A stretch of DNA of 64,000 nt from Endothia cerciana (GCA_026119935.1 JALRMH010000052.1:124001-188000), one strand, 5' to 3'; numbered from the stretch's first letter, positions 11,691 through 23,322 are shown. Translations and numbers: made by a program. Notes: generated from the sequence alone by a model not told the origin.

Positions 11691-14192
11691 TCACCCCCAG
11701 GCAGCCAGGACCTGCTTGCCCTTCTTCTTCCTTTTTCCTTTGCCGCCACCACCCGCCTCCACTTCCGGCTCGACATCTTCACCCGCAGCAGCTGCACCGC
11801 CGGCACCGCCTCCACCCCATGAGAATCCCGTGTCGTGATTAACGCCAAAGTCAGACCTCACTGGCCGGCCTCTCAGACCCGGGGTGAAAATACTCGTGTG
11901 CACCTTGGGCGCGGCGGGCAGGGAAGGGAAGGCTTCTTGGCTCTTGGCGGGTCCAGGGCCCCCGCCTGTCTTCCTCACGGGCGTTGAGGCCCCAGACGAG
12001 CGAGGGACGCTGCTTGGAGAGGCGGATGCGGCTAAAGCGATGGCTGGCTGGGTGCCTCCGATCCAGAATGGCGTGCCCTTCGCCTTGGGCGCAGTGTCCT
12101 TCGAGCTTGGTAGGGCGGGGAACGCCGATGATGAGGCCACCGCCGGTGTGCCGCGGGACGATGGGGCACTCGCCCATTGTATGCTACTAGGCCCGGCGGC
12201 TGCAGGCGCCGAGCCAGGGACTCCCGCACTACTGCCTCTGCGAGTGCTCTTCTTCAGCTTGAGAACGCGGGTGTTGAGCTTCTCTCTTGCAGCTGCGCCC
12301 GCGCCCGACCCAGGATGCAGAGTAGGCCCGGCGGATGCGGCAGTAGCCCAGCCAGAACTGGACGTTGTGGCACCGTGCATGCCGCCGAGACCGGGTAGCG
12401 AAGGGTAGTCCTCATTGATAGCCCTCCAGTCTTGCCAGGCCTTCCGCACCGCATCGGCTTTCGTCTTGTCTTCGAATAGGTCCGCAACCTCGCGTACGAG
12501 CGTGCCCAGCGCATTGGAGGAAGTGTCAGTGAAGAGGGCGAAGAAGGCATCGATGAGCTGAGAGGCAGTCATGCCGCCGGACTTGTAGGAGGAGATATGA
12601 GATCGGAAGGTGTTCATCTTGGTCTGGTCGTTGCCGAGGAGATTGGACGCGCGTTCAACGACGGCTCCATGCCGTACGAGGCGGGCCCGGTCCTGGGGGG
12701 ATAGGTTGGCTTGCTCGGTAACGGAGAGGGAGGCAAAGGAGTCCGAGAGAGGTGCCGGTGCTTGAGTCGAGGCGGAAGCAGCAGCGCCGTTCCGGCGCAC
12801 TGCGGGAGTCGGGCCGGAGGCGTTCGGGGTGGTCGTGAGCTGTCCGCCAAAGGTACGGTTGGATATCGACTGTGCCGAGTGGATGTTCCTGGGCCCCTCC
12901 TGAGCGGTTATCCTCTGGAGCGCAAGCTCAGCCCTTGACAGTGGCTGCGCCGAGGTGCGTGGCAGTGGCTCGGCGTTTGGGTCCCGTCCCCTGCCGCGCC
13001 CTTCCCGCCCTTCCCTTCCACCTCCCGACCGACCTCCCCTCCTCTCCTCCTGGTAGGGCTGTCGGAAGTCAAAGCCGGAAATATCCACCACCCGGGCATC
13101 CCTGCGTACGTCCTTGGACAGCGAGTTGGCGTGCTCGCTCAACTGGTGAGCCTTGAGGTCCATCTCCGTGTCGAAGACGACGAATTTCTTCTCCAGGCAC
13201 TCCCTGTCCAGACACAGGTAGTGGTCCTTTCTGAAGTGCTCCTCCAGCTTGTCGTAGTTCAGGTAATAGTGTGGCGACCTGGAATCCCTCCTGTCGCAGA
13301 TGAAGCACCTCTCGTGCTTGTTGCGGCAGTGCTCGTACAGCTTATCATCGTCATAGAATCTCTCGCCACAGAAACCACAGAGCGGATGGCCCCTGAAGCC
13401 TGTCTGGGCTACGTCTCCGGGCCTGTCATCGCCGTGGGCCATATGCTTGTGCAGGCTCTTGTCCGTGAAGAGCTCGTGCTCGTGTGTAAAGACCTTCTTG
13501 TTCCGCGTGCACAGATCGCACATCTTCTTGTGGTGTGCCTGTCTGACATGGCGGTGCAGGTCTGGCCAGCCGAGCCCGGCAAGGTCGCACGAGGCATCCG
13601 GGCAGTTGTATCGGAGCAACAGGACAGTATCCCCCACTATGTCCTCGTTTGTGTAGCGTATACCGATGTTTTCGTCTGCACTGGTCGCGTCGGTGTCCGT
13701 GTACTCCTCGAACCGCTTCGAGGGGTCGTCGGTGAAGATGACGAAGGGGGCAGGTGTTCGGCAGTGCGGGCAGTCCTTTGTCTTGTAGAGCGCCCGCATC
13801 CGTAGGGCACAGATGTGGCAGGTGATGTGGTTGCAGGGCGCGATAGCATGGTGCTGGATGGGGTTGGCGCAGATGAAGCAGACCTCGGCGTCAGCATCCT
13901 CATCCTCTTCACCAGCCGCGCCCTTCGGCTCCGGCTCTGTCGGCCTCAGCAGGGCATCTTTCGCGGCAGGCGTGGTCTGGAGACCGTCGTCCTCCCCGGG
14001 TGCAGACGAGTTGCGGTTGTGACCACCTCGTCCCCTGCCACGGTTGCCTCCACGATGTGGTCCGGCGCCCTCTCCTCTGCCTCTTCCTCGACCCCCTCTC
14101 TGGCCCCTGCCCCTGCCCCTGCCCCGGTGGCCTTCGCCGTGAGACCTGTCCCCAGCTGGTCCTGCAGGCACAGCCGGCTCCGTATCAGCCAT
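11691..14192 (-). CDS. HEL2: HEL2/ZNF598-type RING and C2H2 zinc-finger E3 ubiquitin ligase
   Basis: Single exon, 833 aa, from ATG at 14192. The N-terminus is an RGG/GR-rich basic segment (about residues 20-60) typical of RNA- or ribosome-contacting regions. A C3HC4-type RING follows at about 105-146 (CFICANPI, CNHITCHICALR, CPHCR). A series of C2H2 fingers comes next (CDLCTRNKKVF, CGFCGERFYDDDKLYEHC, CFICDR, and HYYLNYDKLEEHFRKDHYLC). The middle and C-terminus are low complexity and end in a Lys/Gly-rich tail (KGKRKKKGKQ). Family members ubiquitinate small-subunit proteins on collided ribosomes and start ribosome-associated quality control. The start is supported by absence of an upstream in-frame candidate and by an octamer repeat ending just before it. 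Confidence 0.92.
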   Translation of the reverse strand: MADTEPAVPAGPAGDRSHGEGHRGRGRGRGQRGGRGRGRGEGAGPHRGGNRGRGRGGHNRNSSAPGEDDGLQTTPAAKDALLRPTEPEPKGAAGEEDEDADAEVCFICANPIQHHAIAPCNHITCHICALRMRALYKTKDCPHCRTPAPFVIFTDDPSKRFEEYTDTDATSADENIGIRYTNEDIVGDTVLLLRYNCPDASCDLAGLGWPDLHRHVRQAHHKKMCDLCTRNKKVFTHEHELFTDKSLHKHMAHGDDRPGDVAQTGFRGHPLCGFCGERFYDDDKLYEHCRNKHERCFICDRRDSRSPHYYLNYDKLEEHFRKDHYLCLDRECLEKKFVVFDTEMDLKAHQLSEHANSLSKDVRRDARVVDISGFDFRQPYQEERRGGRSGGGREGREGRGRGRDPNAEPLPRTSAQPLSRAELALQRITAQEGPRNIHSAQSISNRTFGGQLTTTPNASGPTPAVRRNGAAASASTQAPAPLSDSFASLSVTEQANLSPQDRARLVRHGAVVERASNLLGNDQTKMNTFRSHISSYKSGGMTASQLIDAFFALFTDTSSNALGTLVREVADLFEDKTKADAVRKAWQDWRAINEDYPSLPGLGGMHGATTSSSGWATAASAGPTLHPGSGAGAAAREKLNTRVLKLKKSTRRGSSAGVPGSAPAAAGPSSIQWASAPSSRGTPAVASSSAFPALPSSKDTAPKAKGTPFWIGGTQPAIALAASASPSSVPRSSGASTPVRKTGGGPGPAKSQEAFPSLPAAPKVHTSIFTPGLRGRPVRSDFGVNHDTGFSWGGGGAGGAAAAGEDVEPEVEAGGGGKGKRKKKGKQVLAAWG

Positions 14193-15331
14193 GCCTCTTG
14201 GGTTCTTGGGTTCTTGGGTTCTTGGGTTCTTGGAAATTCTCGTGGGGCGTCTTGAACTGCCGCGCGGTTTGCTTCCAGCTTCGGGTGGGCGGGCGTCTGT
14301 GCAGTCAAGCTCCCGGTCTCGTCAAGCTGCCTAGTGGACAGTGCTTGTGCTGGTGGTCGTTGGAGGGGGGGAGGGAGGGGGGGTCGTTAAACAGAAGATG
14401 TTCTGGAGTGACAGGTCTGCCTGTGCGTGCGGTGGTCGGTGGAGGGGTAAGCTGGATTTTGGCTGATGAGCGCCAGATCGAAGAAGTTCTGCAGGCGGCG
14501 GGCGCTGCTTGATAATGATGGGACGAGATAATGAGGTGTGGGCCTCACGGGCCAATCACGAACTGGCAGCGACAACACGGGGACCCCACCAATGGGGCGT
14601 CAACAGGGTTCACCCACTACGACTCACTCGCCGGTCTGACTGACACCCCCGCAAGCATCGCTCGGGGACTAGATTTTAGTAATACCGGAGTATTCCCGCA
14701 CCTGGAAGAACTACGTAGCGTACTGTATTTCCCATCCACTGCCATTGACCCCAGGGCTTGGGGCCGTCCAAGAGACCAAAAAAAAAAACCACAAAAAAAG
14801 AAGGAAAAAAGAAGGAAGAAAAAAAGAAGAAGAAGAAAAAAAAAGCCCCCCGCAAAAAGGGGGGGGAGGGGGGATTTCACTGCATGTAGAAGCCAGCCAG
14901 CCATCATGACGTTGGCATATCCATCGATTCCCTCTTGTCCCCGAAAGTATTAAAATTCCTGGATGCCCCCTTCCTGTCCCCTTCCCGCCATGTATTTTCC
15001 ACCAGTCCGAAGCAATTAAACCTCACAGGGCCGCATCCTCTTCAAGGCACGTTGGCTCAGCCCAGAGGCGGGCTCAATTTTGGATGAGACCGGCCGTATC
15101 GCATCACAGCATTGTATGCAATTCGTTTAGGTCGTGATTCAAGAACGCCAGCCAGAAACCAACGCAGAGCAACCCAGCCGTGGTTGTGGTCAAAAGGGGA
15201 AATCAAACTGGAACATATGCTTTAACCTATCCCGCCCATCCATAAAGCCAAGACTCTCTCAGATTACGCCGTAGAACTTCCAAAAACCTTTGGGGATGAT
15301 GTGGCAGCAGATGTTCTCCGCAGGCCGCACC
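14193..15331. other. Gene-free region between HEL2 and the SWIB-domain gene
   Basis: This 1.1-kb stretch contains the HEL2 promoter and leader and the SWIB gene 3' UTR. A purine-rich low-complexity block (poly-A/GAA passing into a C run and a G run) covers about 14778-14875. No gene was recognised. Confidence 0.55.
14196..14236. repeat. TTCTTGGG octanucleotide repeat abutting the HEL2 start codon
   Basis: Four to five head-to-tail copies of TTCTTGGG (CCCAAGAA on the HEL2 strand) end only a few bases before the HEL2 ATG. They should therefore be transcribed as part of its 5' UTR. Confidence 0.85.
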
Positions 15332-16402
15332 TTACTCCTCGATGGGGTAGAGGTGGTTGCCGATCAGCTTGTTCATCTGGAACATGTTGACGGAGCTCTG
15401 CTTGAAGACGGCCTGCATGCGCTCGTCGCATCGTATCTGGCGCTTGTCTGCGGGCTCCTGTAGGTCGTTGGCCTTGATGTGCTCCCACAGCTTCTTGACG
15501 ACCTGTGGTCGGGAGAGCTGCTCGTGTCCGTTAGCCTTCTGCACGACACCCAGACAGTGCTCGACAGTACGTACCCGCTCCGTGCCCACGAGGTCGGCCA
15601 GGGAGTAGCTCAGGTTAAACTCCTTCTGGAAGCCGCCGCCGGCCTTGCGCTTCTTGGGGGTGGCAGAGTCCTCGGTGTCGACATCGCTGTCCTCGCCGGC
15701 CTTGACCTTGTTGGAGCTCTTCTTCCTCTGCTTGGGCTTGGGCTTGGGCACGCTGTGGCCGCCCCTCGTCTGTCGACCCCGCGCCAGCTGGTTCTCCTGG
15801 GCCTGCAGCTCGCGGGCGAGACGGGCGTCCTCGTCCTCGACCGTAGAGGAGCTCCGCTTCTTGCTCGGTGCGGTGGAGACCTGGATCTCCTGAGACACAT
15901 CATCGTCGGCATCGGCGTCAGCATCATCCTCCTCGTACTTGACCCCGTTGAGACCGTTGTCTCCGCCGTCCGTACCGTTGCTGTGTGGGGGAGGGGTGGG
16001 TAGGGTATCGGCGATGGCGTCGAAGCGCTGCTCGATCAGGATCTTGATCGCATCCTAGACGCGAAAAGATCGTTTAGCAGGGGGGGGGGGCAAGTTGGGG
16101 GTTGGAGGGGTGGACGGGGGGGGGGGGGGAGCAGGGACGAGGGGCAGCGGACAAGGGACAGACGTACCTTCTGCTCACTGAGGTCCCTTCCAAGCTGTTG
16201 CTCCAGCCCCTTCCTGACCTTCTTCCTAGAGACGGTGTCGAGGTCGGAGGTCTTGAGGATGTGGTCGATAATGCTGGTGTACTCGAGCACCTCCTCGTGG
16301 TTCACTATCCACACAAGTCAGCCCCCGGAGAAGCAGACGGCAGGGTAACAACACCCGGGGGGGGGGGGGTATTTCTGGCAGACACGAACATGAAGTCGAC
16401 AT
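15332..16402 (-). CDS. DEK_C and SWIB/MDM2 domain protein (UAF30/Spp27-like)
   Basis: Proposed exons: 16402-16390, 16304-16168, 16054-15575 and 15517-15332, about 271 aa. The DEK C-terminal domain lies at the N-terminus (EEVLEYTSIIDHILKTSDLD, then KKVRKGLEQQLGRDLSEQK and AIKILIEQRFDAI). An acidic segment and a Lys-rich linker (KPKPKQRKK) follow, then a SWIB domain (LSRPQVVKKLWEHIKANDL, DKRQIRCDERMQAVF, MFQMNKLIGNHLYP). A 57-nt in-frame intron (15574-15518) interrupts the SWIB domain; removing it gives LVGTER-LSRPQ as in relatives. The 13-nt first exon (MSTS + T) is the least certain part. Relatives serve in RNA polymerase I upstream activation or chromatin complexes in the nucleus. Confidence 0.8.
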
Positions 16403-17978
16403 CCTGATCGAAATGCCCCAGATGCTTGCTAAGGCCGAAAGGTTATGGGGTGTGCGTGTAGGGACGTCGTCACGTAGCGGGCGGTAGGCAGGTGCTGGAG
16501 CAGCGTCGAGTCGGGAGGTAGCAAGCTCCTCGGGGTCTGGTGGAGCGGGTTGCGGGAGGAGGCTGTCGACTGTCGAGAAGGTCGATGAAATCTTGGTGGC
16601 AGGCGACGGCAGGGGTCGGAAAAGGCGCAAGCGGTGTAACGATGAAGTAGGGTTGACGGGTGCCGTGGTCAGTGCATAGCTGTACGCGGAGGGTGGCAGC
16701 TGCTCGTCCGCTCTAGATCGTCACGAGGTTGGGCGGGCTTAGCCTGGGGAGATCAGCGCGGATCTTCTGACGCGGGCGGGTAGAGCCGTGGCAGCAGAGG
16801 ATGGGCTAGGGATGTAAGATTAAGATCGTGGGGGGAAGGGATCGAGAGAGGGGCTGGCTCGAAAGTTGTTGGTGTTGGTGTTGATGTTGCTGAGGAGTTG
16901 TAGACAAGGGGGGGGGGCCAGAGTGCTCAGCCGAGACCGCAGCCGACAAAGGAAGGCTGTCCCGCTCTCCAGCACAGGGCTAGCGGTGGATGGCGAGGCG
17001 ATAAGGTTATGAATTGAAAAGGTGCAAGGGGTTTTAGCAGCTAGCACAAGCCCCCAGGGGCAAAAGAGACAGCTGCTTGACCGGTGATGATGATGCTGGG
17101 GGGCCCTCGTGCAATGATGGCTGCAGGTGGGGAGGGTGGTGAGGGTGTTTGCAGCAGAGGGCAAGGGCTCGCTGGTTGTTGGTGCCGATGGGTGGTGGGA
17201 GTTGATGTTTGGAGGCAACAATGAGGTTCCAGGGCACAGCTCGCACGTTTGATGCTCTGGCCAGGTCGGAGGGAAGATGTGCGGTCTGAGGCTGCTGTCC
17301 CGTCCCTCGATGCCCCCGTTTGATGCAGTGCGGGTGACTTGATCAGAGGACGTACCGAGCGAGGGTATGTATGACCTAACTACTAGTAACTAACAGTAGC
17401 TTGTAGGGATCAGGATAAGGATAAGGTGTGGTTGGGCGCGGCTATCGTAGGGGCGTGGTGGTATTCTTCCTGCCCTGGTGACCCTGACCATGTTGTACTA
17501 CGGTACCTTAATACTATGGTAGTCCTCCCCCACGCTCTGTACCACTCTCCGGACCGCTCTCTGCTGCTACACCACCCTCTCTCCCTGCCGCCGTCTGCTC
17601 TCATCTCTCGACATCAACCTGGGGAGGGTGGCTCACCTCTGCAGGCGTTGAGACATCACCCACAGCCCTGCCTTGTACGGCCGGCAGTGTGGGAACCTGC
17701 TATGTGCTGTACAAGGTAGAGAGGAGCTCGGGTACGTAGCGTACACAGTACCTGGAGATCGATTGGTGCCGAGATCGCTGGGGTCAGCCGCGTGGCACGT
17801 ACCTAGGCTTTGTACCTGTACCCACAGCCCACTTGCCGCAGTACCGGTACCTCTCAGCCAGTTTGTTCCCACGGCGTCCCCATATACACACACACACTCA
17901 CCCACGCGGCCTACCTATGACCTCTCTCTACCTCTCTCACATGAGCCTGTGACCGTCACGTCTGCCTCCTCCGCCGCC
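16403..17978. other. Divergent promoter region, SWIB gene / NAD+ synthetase
   Basis: These 1.6 kb separate two divergently transcribed genes and hold both promoters. A G-rich run lies near 16908-16916. A CT-rich stretch with a CA repeat (about 17886-17899) lies close to the NAD+ synthetase ATG, as is common in fungal promoters. No other gene was seen. Confidence 0.55.
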
Positions 17979-20331
17979 ATGTCATACATCACGGTCGCCG
18001 CGGCGACACTCCCCAGTGTGCCCCTCGACTTCCGTGGCAATCGCGATAGGATCCTGGAGTCCATCCGGGTCGCAAAGTCCCAGGGCGCCACTCTCCGGAC
18101 CGGCCCCGAACTCGAGATACCAGGTAGGCCCGACTCTCCCGGCGAGGACCTTGCTATGCGGTCATGCTTCTCGTGGGATGAATAGCAGCCTCACTGTGAG
18201 AGACAACGTCCTATGAGACTATCGAGACACACCCCCACCCCCCCCCCCCTCTCTTGTCTTGCGTTGCCATCCCAACCCGGGCCCAAGCGATGCTGACGGT
18301 GATGACTCGTCAGGGTATGGGTGTCTTGACCACCATCTGGAAGGTGATACCTTTCTGCACTCTTGGGAGGTTCTGGCCGAGATCATCGCAGACCCCATCT
18401 GCAGGGACATGCTCGTCGATCTCGGCCTGGGCGTGCGGCACCGGAATGTTCGATACAACTGCAGGGTCCTATGCACCTACAGGCACATCTTCTTCATCAG
18501 GCCCAAGATGAGTCTGGCCAACGATGGCCTCTACCGAGAGATGCGCCACTTCACCCCCTGGGTCAAGCGCCGGCAGAGTGAGGCCTACTACCTCGAGGCT
18601 GTCGCTGCCGACGTCACCGGCCAGAAAAAGGTCCCCATAGGCGACATCATCCTCTCCACCGCCGACACTGCCGTTGCCTGCGAGACCTGCGAGGAGCTCT
18701 TCACGCCCCTGAACCCCTCGTCGTTCCTGGGCCTCAATGGCGCCGAGGTCATCCTCAACAGCAGCGCCAGCCACGCCGAGCTGCGGAAGCTGCGCACCCG
18801 GCTGGACCTCATCTCCAACTCCACCCGGAGGCTGGGGGGTATCTATGTCTACGCAAATGCTACCGGCGTCGACGGCGAGGCGCGCATGATGTATGACGGT
18901 TCAAGTATGGTCCTCGCCAACGGCAAGGTCCTGGCCCAGGGCTCGCAGTTCTCCCTCAGCCCCGTCGAGGTCACCACGTCCACCATCTCCATCGAGGAGG
19001 TCCGGAGCTACAGGTCCTCCATATCTCGCAACCTCCAGGGCGCGGCACAAGAAGACTTCCCGCGCGTCGAGTGTGACCTGCGCCTCTGCCGGTCCGCTGA
19101 CGACGTATACTTCTCGGACAAGATCCACATCTCCAGGGAGATAACCCTGCATATCCTCGACCCCATGGAGGAGATAGCAAATGCCCAGGCTGTCTTCCTG
19201 TGGCAGTACCTCACCCGGACCAACTCACCCGGCTATTTCCTTGCGTTGAGCGGCGGCCTCGACTCCGCGACGGTCGCCCTCTTCGTGTACAGCATGGCCC
19301 GCATGGCCTTTCAGGCGATCAAGGATGGCGTGAAGACCGTGTTGGATGACCTGCGCCGGGTGACGGGTGAGCCGGACTTCATGCCCTCCACGCCAGAGGA
19401 CATCGTCGGCCGTCTGCTCCACACCTGCTACATGGGCACTGTCAACTCTGGTGAGGAGACCAGGACCCGTGCCAGGCGTCTCTCCGAGCGCCTCGGTGGC
19501 TATCACTCCGATATCAAGATTGATGAAGCCGTGGTCGCGCACGAGAACATCATCGCCCAGACTCTCGACGGCTTCCGTCCCAGGTACTCCATCGAGGGCG
19601 GCAGTCCCGCCGAGAACCTGGCCCGACAGAACATCCAGGCACGCAACCGCCTTGTCGTTGCGTACGAGCTTGCCCAGCTCTCCACGACCGCCCGCAACAC
19701 GCCACGCAAGGGCGCGGCGATGCTTGTCCTGGGGTCTGGCAACGTCGACGAGAACCTGCGGGGCTACTACACCAAGTACGACGCATCATCAGCCGACATC
19801 GCCCCGCTGGGCAGCATCTCCAAGACGGACGCCAAGGCCTTCCAGGGCTGGGCAAGGGACAACTGGGGCCTCGCCATCATGACCGAGTTCATCGAGGCCA
19901 CGCCCTCGGCCGAGCTCCTGCCGCTGTCGGCCGGCGTGCAGGATGACGAGTCCGACTCCGAGATGGGCTTCACCTACAGCGAGCTGTCCGAGTTTGGCAT
20001 CCTGCGCAAGGTCCACAAGCTCGGCCCGTGGTCGGCGTACCTGCACCTGCTGGGCGACTGGAAGGAGAGGCCCGGCTTCGGGCCGAGGGAGATCGCCGAG
20101 AAGGTCATGCGGTTCTTCAGGTTCTACTCGCTCAACCGCCACAAGGCCGTGATCCTGACGCCCAGCCCGCATATGTCGGCGTACAACCCCGATGACAACC
20201 GTCATGACCTGCGGCCGTTCCTCTACGTGGTGAACTGGCCGTGGCAGTTCGACAAGATCAAGGCGCATGTTGAGGAAATGGAGGCCAAGTTGAGAGACGG
20301 TCATGTCGAGACGGTTGGGGATGTGGATTGA
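17979..20331 (+). CDS. QNS1: Glutamine-dependent NAD+ synthetase
   Basis: Exons 17979-18123 and 18314-20331 join in phase 1 to restore ELEIPGYGCLDHH; the product is 720 aa, close to the usual length of fungal QNS1. The N-terminal nitrilase-fold glutaminase domain has the catalytic triad context: Glu in GPELEIPG (about residue 44), Lys in FIRPKMSL, and Cys in DTAVACETCEELF. The C-terminal synthetase domain carries the ATP-pyrophosphatase loop LSGGLDSAT (about 361-368), then LVLGSGNVDENLRGYYTKYD and GSISKTDAK. The enzyme amidates deamido-NAD+ with glutamine and ATP, the last step of NAD+ synthesis. The start context (gccgccATG) is favourable. Confidence 0.95.
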
Positions 20332-20623
20332 AGAAAGACAGTCCACATGTGTTGTAATCAAGCGCCACTCAGCGCAGCGCGCATCGTTGCTTTAAATAGA
20401 ATTCTATGTGTCTTAGATAGATTATTGTTAGACATGCCCCTTGGGCTGACGTCTTTGTATTCTCCGCCTGCCCTACTTCTCAGTTGTGGTACCCATTCGT
20501 GACTGACAGGCGCAGCTGTCCTGATCCCGTTCTGCAGGCTATATGACGTTATTCGTAACCAGGCAGCCTGAAACAAACTCTCCGCCAGCCCATCTTCGTC
20601 CCACCTGCCTTATAGCATGGCCG
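20332..20623. other. Convergent 3' region, QNS1 / kinase-like gene
   Basis: Short convergent spacer carrying the two presumed 3' UTRs. Nothing else was seen. Confidence 0.6.
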
Positions 20624-22892
20624 TCACAACACCGCGAACGGGTCCAGATCGGCAAGCCTGACGCCCTGGACGGCCGGCGCCGGCGCCGGCGGGTCCCCAA
20701 AGAACGACTCCCTCCAGGACGCGCCCACGGGCTCCGCGTCCGCCATCTCGAGCGAGATGGCCACCTGCAGGCGCTCGGGGGTCGGCCGGTGGGCAGGCAC
20801 GTACTCGAGGCACCGCGCCACCAGCTCGCACAGCGGCCTGCCGTAGAACTCGAGCGCGGCCCGGTCCTGCAGGAGCTCGAACCCGCCCGTGTAGTGCAGC
20901 TCCCCGTCCGCGGGCCCCTCGCCGCCGCCGTCGCCGGGGGCCTGCTCGAACTGCTCCGCGCGGTCGAGCACTGGCGCCTCGGGCGGCTCCTCCAGTAGCA
21001 TGCAGCATCTCATGATCTTGCGGCTCACAGATGGCGTTAGCACCCCCGTCGACGCTGTCATCATCCCCTGGCGGTTGCCTGAGGCGACTCCCCGGGCTTA
21101 TTCGGCTCCAGGACAAAGGAGCATATGCAACTCACCATGCCGATGTGCCACACATTGGAGTGGCTTCCGTAGTTTCCTGCGATTGTCCTGTAGTTGGTAT
21201 CGGTGTTTGGGTCCGAATTCTGTTCAATGTCGTCCCAGTCCATGGTCCATTGCTCCTGTTTGTCCCAGTATCAGTGTTTTAATACAGTCGACACTGCGAG
21301 AGGGGAACATACCGGCAACCACCAACCATCCTTTCCCGTCATCCTCGACCGCCAGATCACAGAACGCTCCCAATTCGGATGATCTAAAGTCGTTGGGTCC
21401 CTCAGCATCCAGGATTGTGTCTTGGCGAGGCCGAAATCTGCTACCTGGAGGACATCAGCGGTGGGGAAGGGGAAACCTCATGTCACCGACAGGGCTTCGC
21501 GAGTGTATCTGCTCATGGCGGCTGGCATGCTGAAAGTACATACCTGCAAGCGGGGCAGATTGTCATGGGCCGGGTACAAGCCAGCATCCGGCGGGTCGAA
21601 ATCGAGGAGGAAGACTGTCGCACCGATTGCTCAGTTAGAGAATATACGCGACCTGCAGCGCCGGCGGTGTTCCCTGCTTACTATTGCCATGGTCAAGGTC
21701 ACGGTGGACTATCCCCATACCCTCGTCACGCTGACCGGGCGGTGGCACTCTTTCCCGCAGTGGTCCGTCGCCCGCAAGCTCAGAGAGAGGCAGGGCGTCA
21801 TTGGGATCGTTCCGATTTGCGGGTTGATACCGCGGCGGGTATTGCATGGCAATGCACGCTTTCACCACTACCGTATCATACGTAGTCAGTTGATATTCAA
21901 ACGATGAAGGCTGCATCTCATAGGAACTTGGCGCTTACGACAGTCAAAGAACCTCCAGAGGACCGATGGGGGAAACCAGGCTACGGAGTTCCGAGGCCCG
22001 TGGCTCCCTGCCTTTAGCAGCCACCGCCTAAGCTCGCCGTATTTACAGTGCTGCATGATGATGAAGAACGGGTCGTTGTCTATGCCGAGTCGAATCTGGG
22101 TGGGCGAGAGTTCTTGCAGTAAGAAGCGCTGGATGATGTGCGGTGCTCGGGCGAGATGCTGCAGGAGGATGTGCAGGCGGTCAGCGCGACTCAGGCCATC
22201 TTCATCCTACAGAACGCGTATGCAGGTAGGACATACTCTCATCATGTCCTTCTCTTGAGTGATGGAGTCAAACCTTCCTGGGTCGACGGATGATTTCAGA
22301 ACGACGTTTCGTGGGATGCCGTTCCTGTCGGGCATCTGCCATAGCGTCGCCACACCCTGGCCGCCTGATACACTTGACCTTTAGTAGGTGCGGGCAGTCC
22401 ATACCGGTGGGAGACATAACGATACATACCCCAGCCCATGGTCTTGCAGAACCTGATGCCTATACATCCCGTGTGATCAGAACCGTTCTTGTCCTGGAGT
22501 CAAATAGGAACTTGGAAGCACCAACGCTGATAGCGTAGCGTCTGTGCGATACCTCTGATGTGCTGCCTCGCCACGGCTTCATGAGCCTGAGGTGGCCTAT
22601 AAAGTATGTGCGGCCGGCCATCATCCCTGAGGTATCGTCTATTTTGGAGGTTGACGCCCATCAAGTAGTCTCGCCATGCCCTTGTGAAGCGTCGAGCGGG
22701 CCGCTGTCCCAGCGGCTGAACCATGTGAGGATCTCTCCCCGGCACCCGAACAATCCGGAGCGGCCACACGTTCTGGAACCAATCGAGATCGTTCCTGTAT
22801 GCTGGGTTGCCGCGTCGGTACAGCCAGAACTTGGCTTGTGCGTACTGTTGGTCCTCGACGACCATCTGCGCATCGATATCCGCGAGAGCCAT
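20624..22892 (-). CDS. Protein-kinase-like protein, paralogue A (nine exons)
   Basis: Reconstructed exons: 22892-22553, 22459-22430, 22364-22237, 22158-21939, 21867-21682, 21614-21544, 21444-21313, 21255-21136 and 21016-20624. All phases agree and the product is 539 aa. Kinase elements appear in order: Gly-rich loop GWGGQGVATLW, VVLK (Lys about 147), IIMQHCKYGELRRW, catalytic loop VHRDLDHGN (about 293-301), VADFGLAK (DFG about 328-330), and SNVWHIGM where the aF helix is expected. A C-lobe with RCCMLLEEPPEA and LVARCLEYVPAHRPTPERLQ closes the domain. All catalytic residues are present, so it could be active. The N-terminal 110 residues are family-specific. It is a clear paralogue of the gene at 36517-39077 (same intron positions and motifs). 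Substrate and pathway are unknown. Confidence 0.8.
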
Positions 22893-22913
22893 GATCTTTG
22901 CGCTCGGACCGGC

Positions 22914-23051
22914 TCAGTCTGTTAACTCGTAAGTCTGAAAGGGCCCCGGGTTTGGACTGTTCCTCAGGTAGAACCCACAATGCGAGGGATAGCAGCGCTC
23001 AAGTTCTGATGCGTCGATTGGCGGAAATATGATCTGCAGGTCATCTTTCAT
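22914..23051 (-). other. Upstream 45-codon ORF in frame with kinase-like gene A
   Basis: An ATG at 23051 opens a 45-codon frame ending in TGA at 22914. That is about 21 nt before the kinase-like ATG at 22892, and it is in the same frame. It may be a regulatory upstream ORF, or the remains of a longer N-terminus cut by a stop. It shows no match to the paralogue's N-terminus. Confidence 0.35.
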
Positions 23052-23287
23052 GACTGATAATGATTCCCCTCAAGCTTTGAATCTGTGGCATGGATAATCC
23101 CACCGCTTTGTCAATGGTAGACTATGACAACCGCCTCTTTGTGTGTCGTGAACGACAAAGAAATCGCGATGCGAACAAAGCTTGGAAGAAGACGGAAACG
23201 GATAGTCACTTGAAGCCGACTATGGATACCAGGACAAGTATTCTTATGCAGTTTTTCAGAGCCAAGGACCAAGATTTGTGATGCTAT

Positions 23288-23322
23288 AAAATTATTGGCA
23301 ATTATTGGCAATTATTGGCAAT
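23288..23322. repeat. Ten-base tandem repeat (ATTATTGGCA)
   Basis: Three exact copies of a 10-mer plus a partial fourth, in the spacer between the laccase stop and the kinase-like gene A start region. Local sequence is AT-rich. Confidence 0.85.

Noticed and set aside
22500..22560. In-frame TGA as a nonsense mutation in kinase-like gene A
   Set aside because: A 93-nt GT-AG intron (22552-22460) removes it and produces the same RGIRF...GWGG join as in the paralogue.
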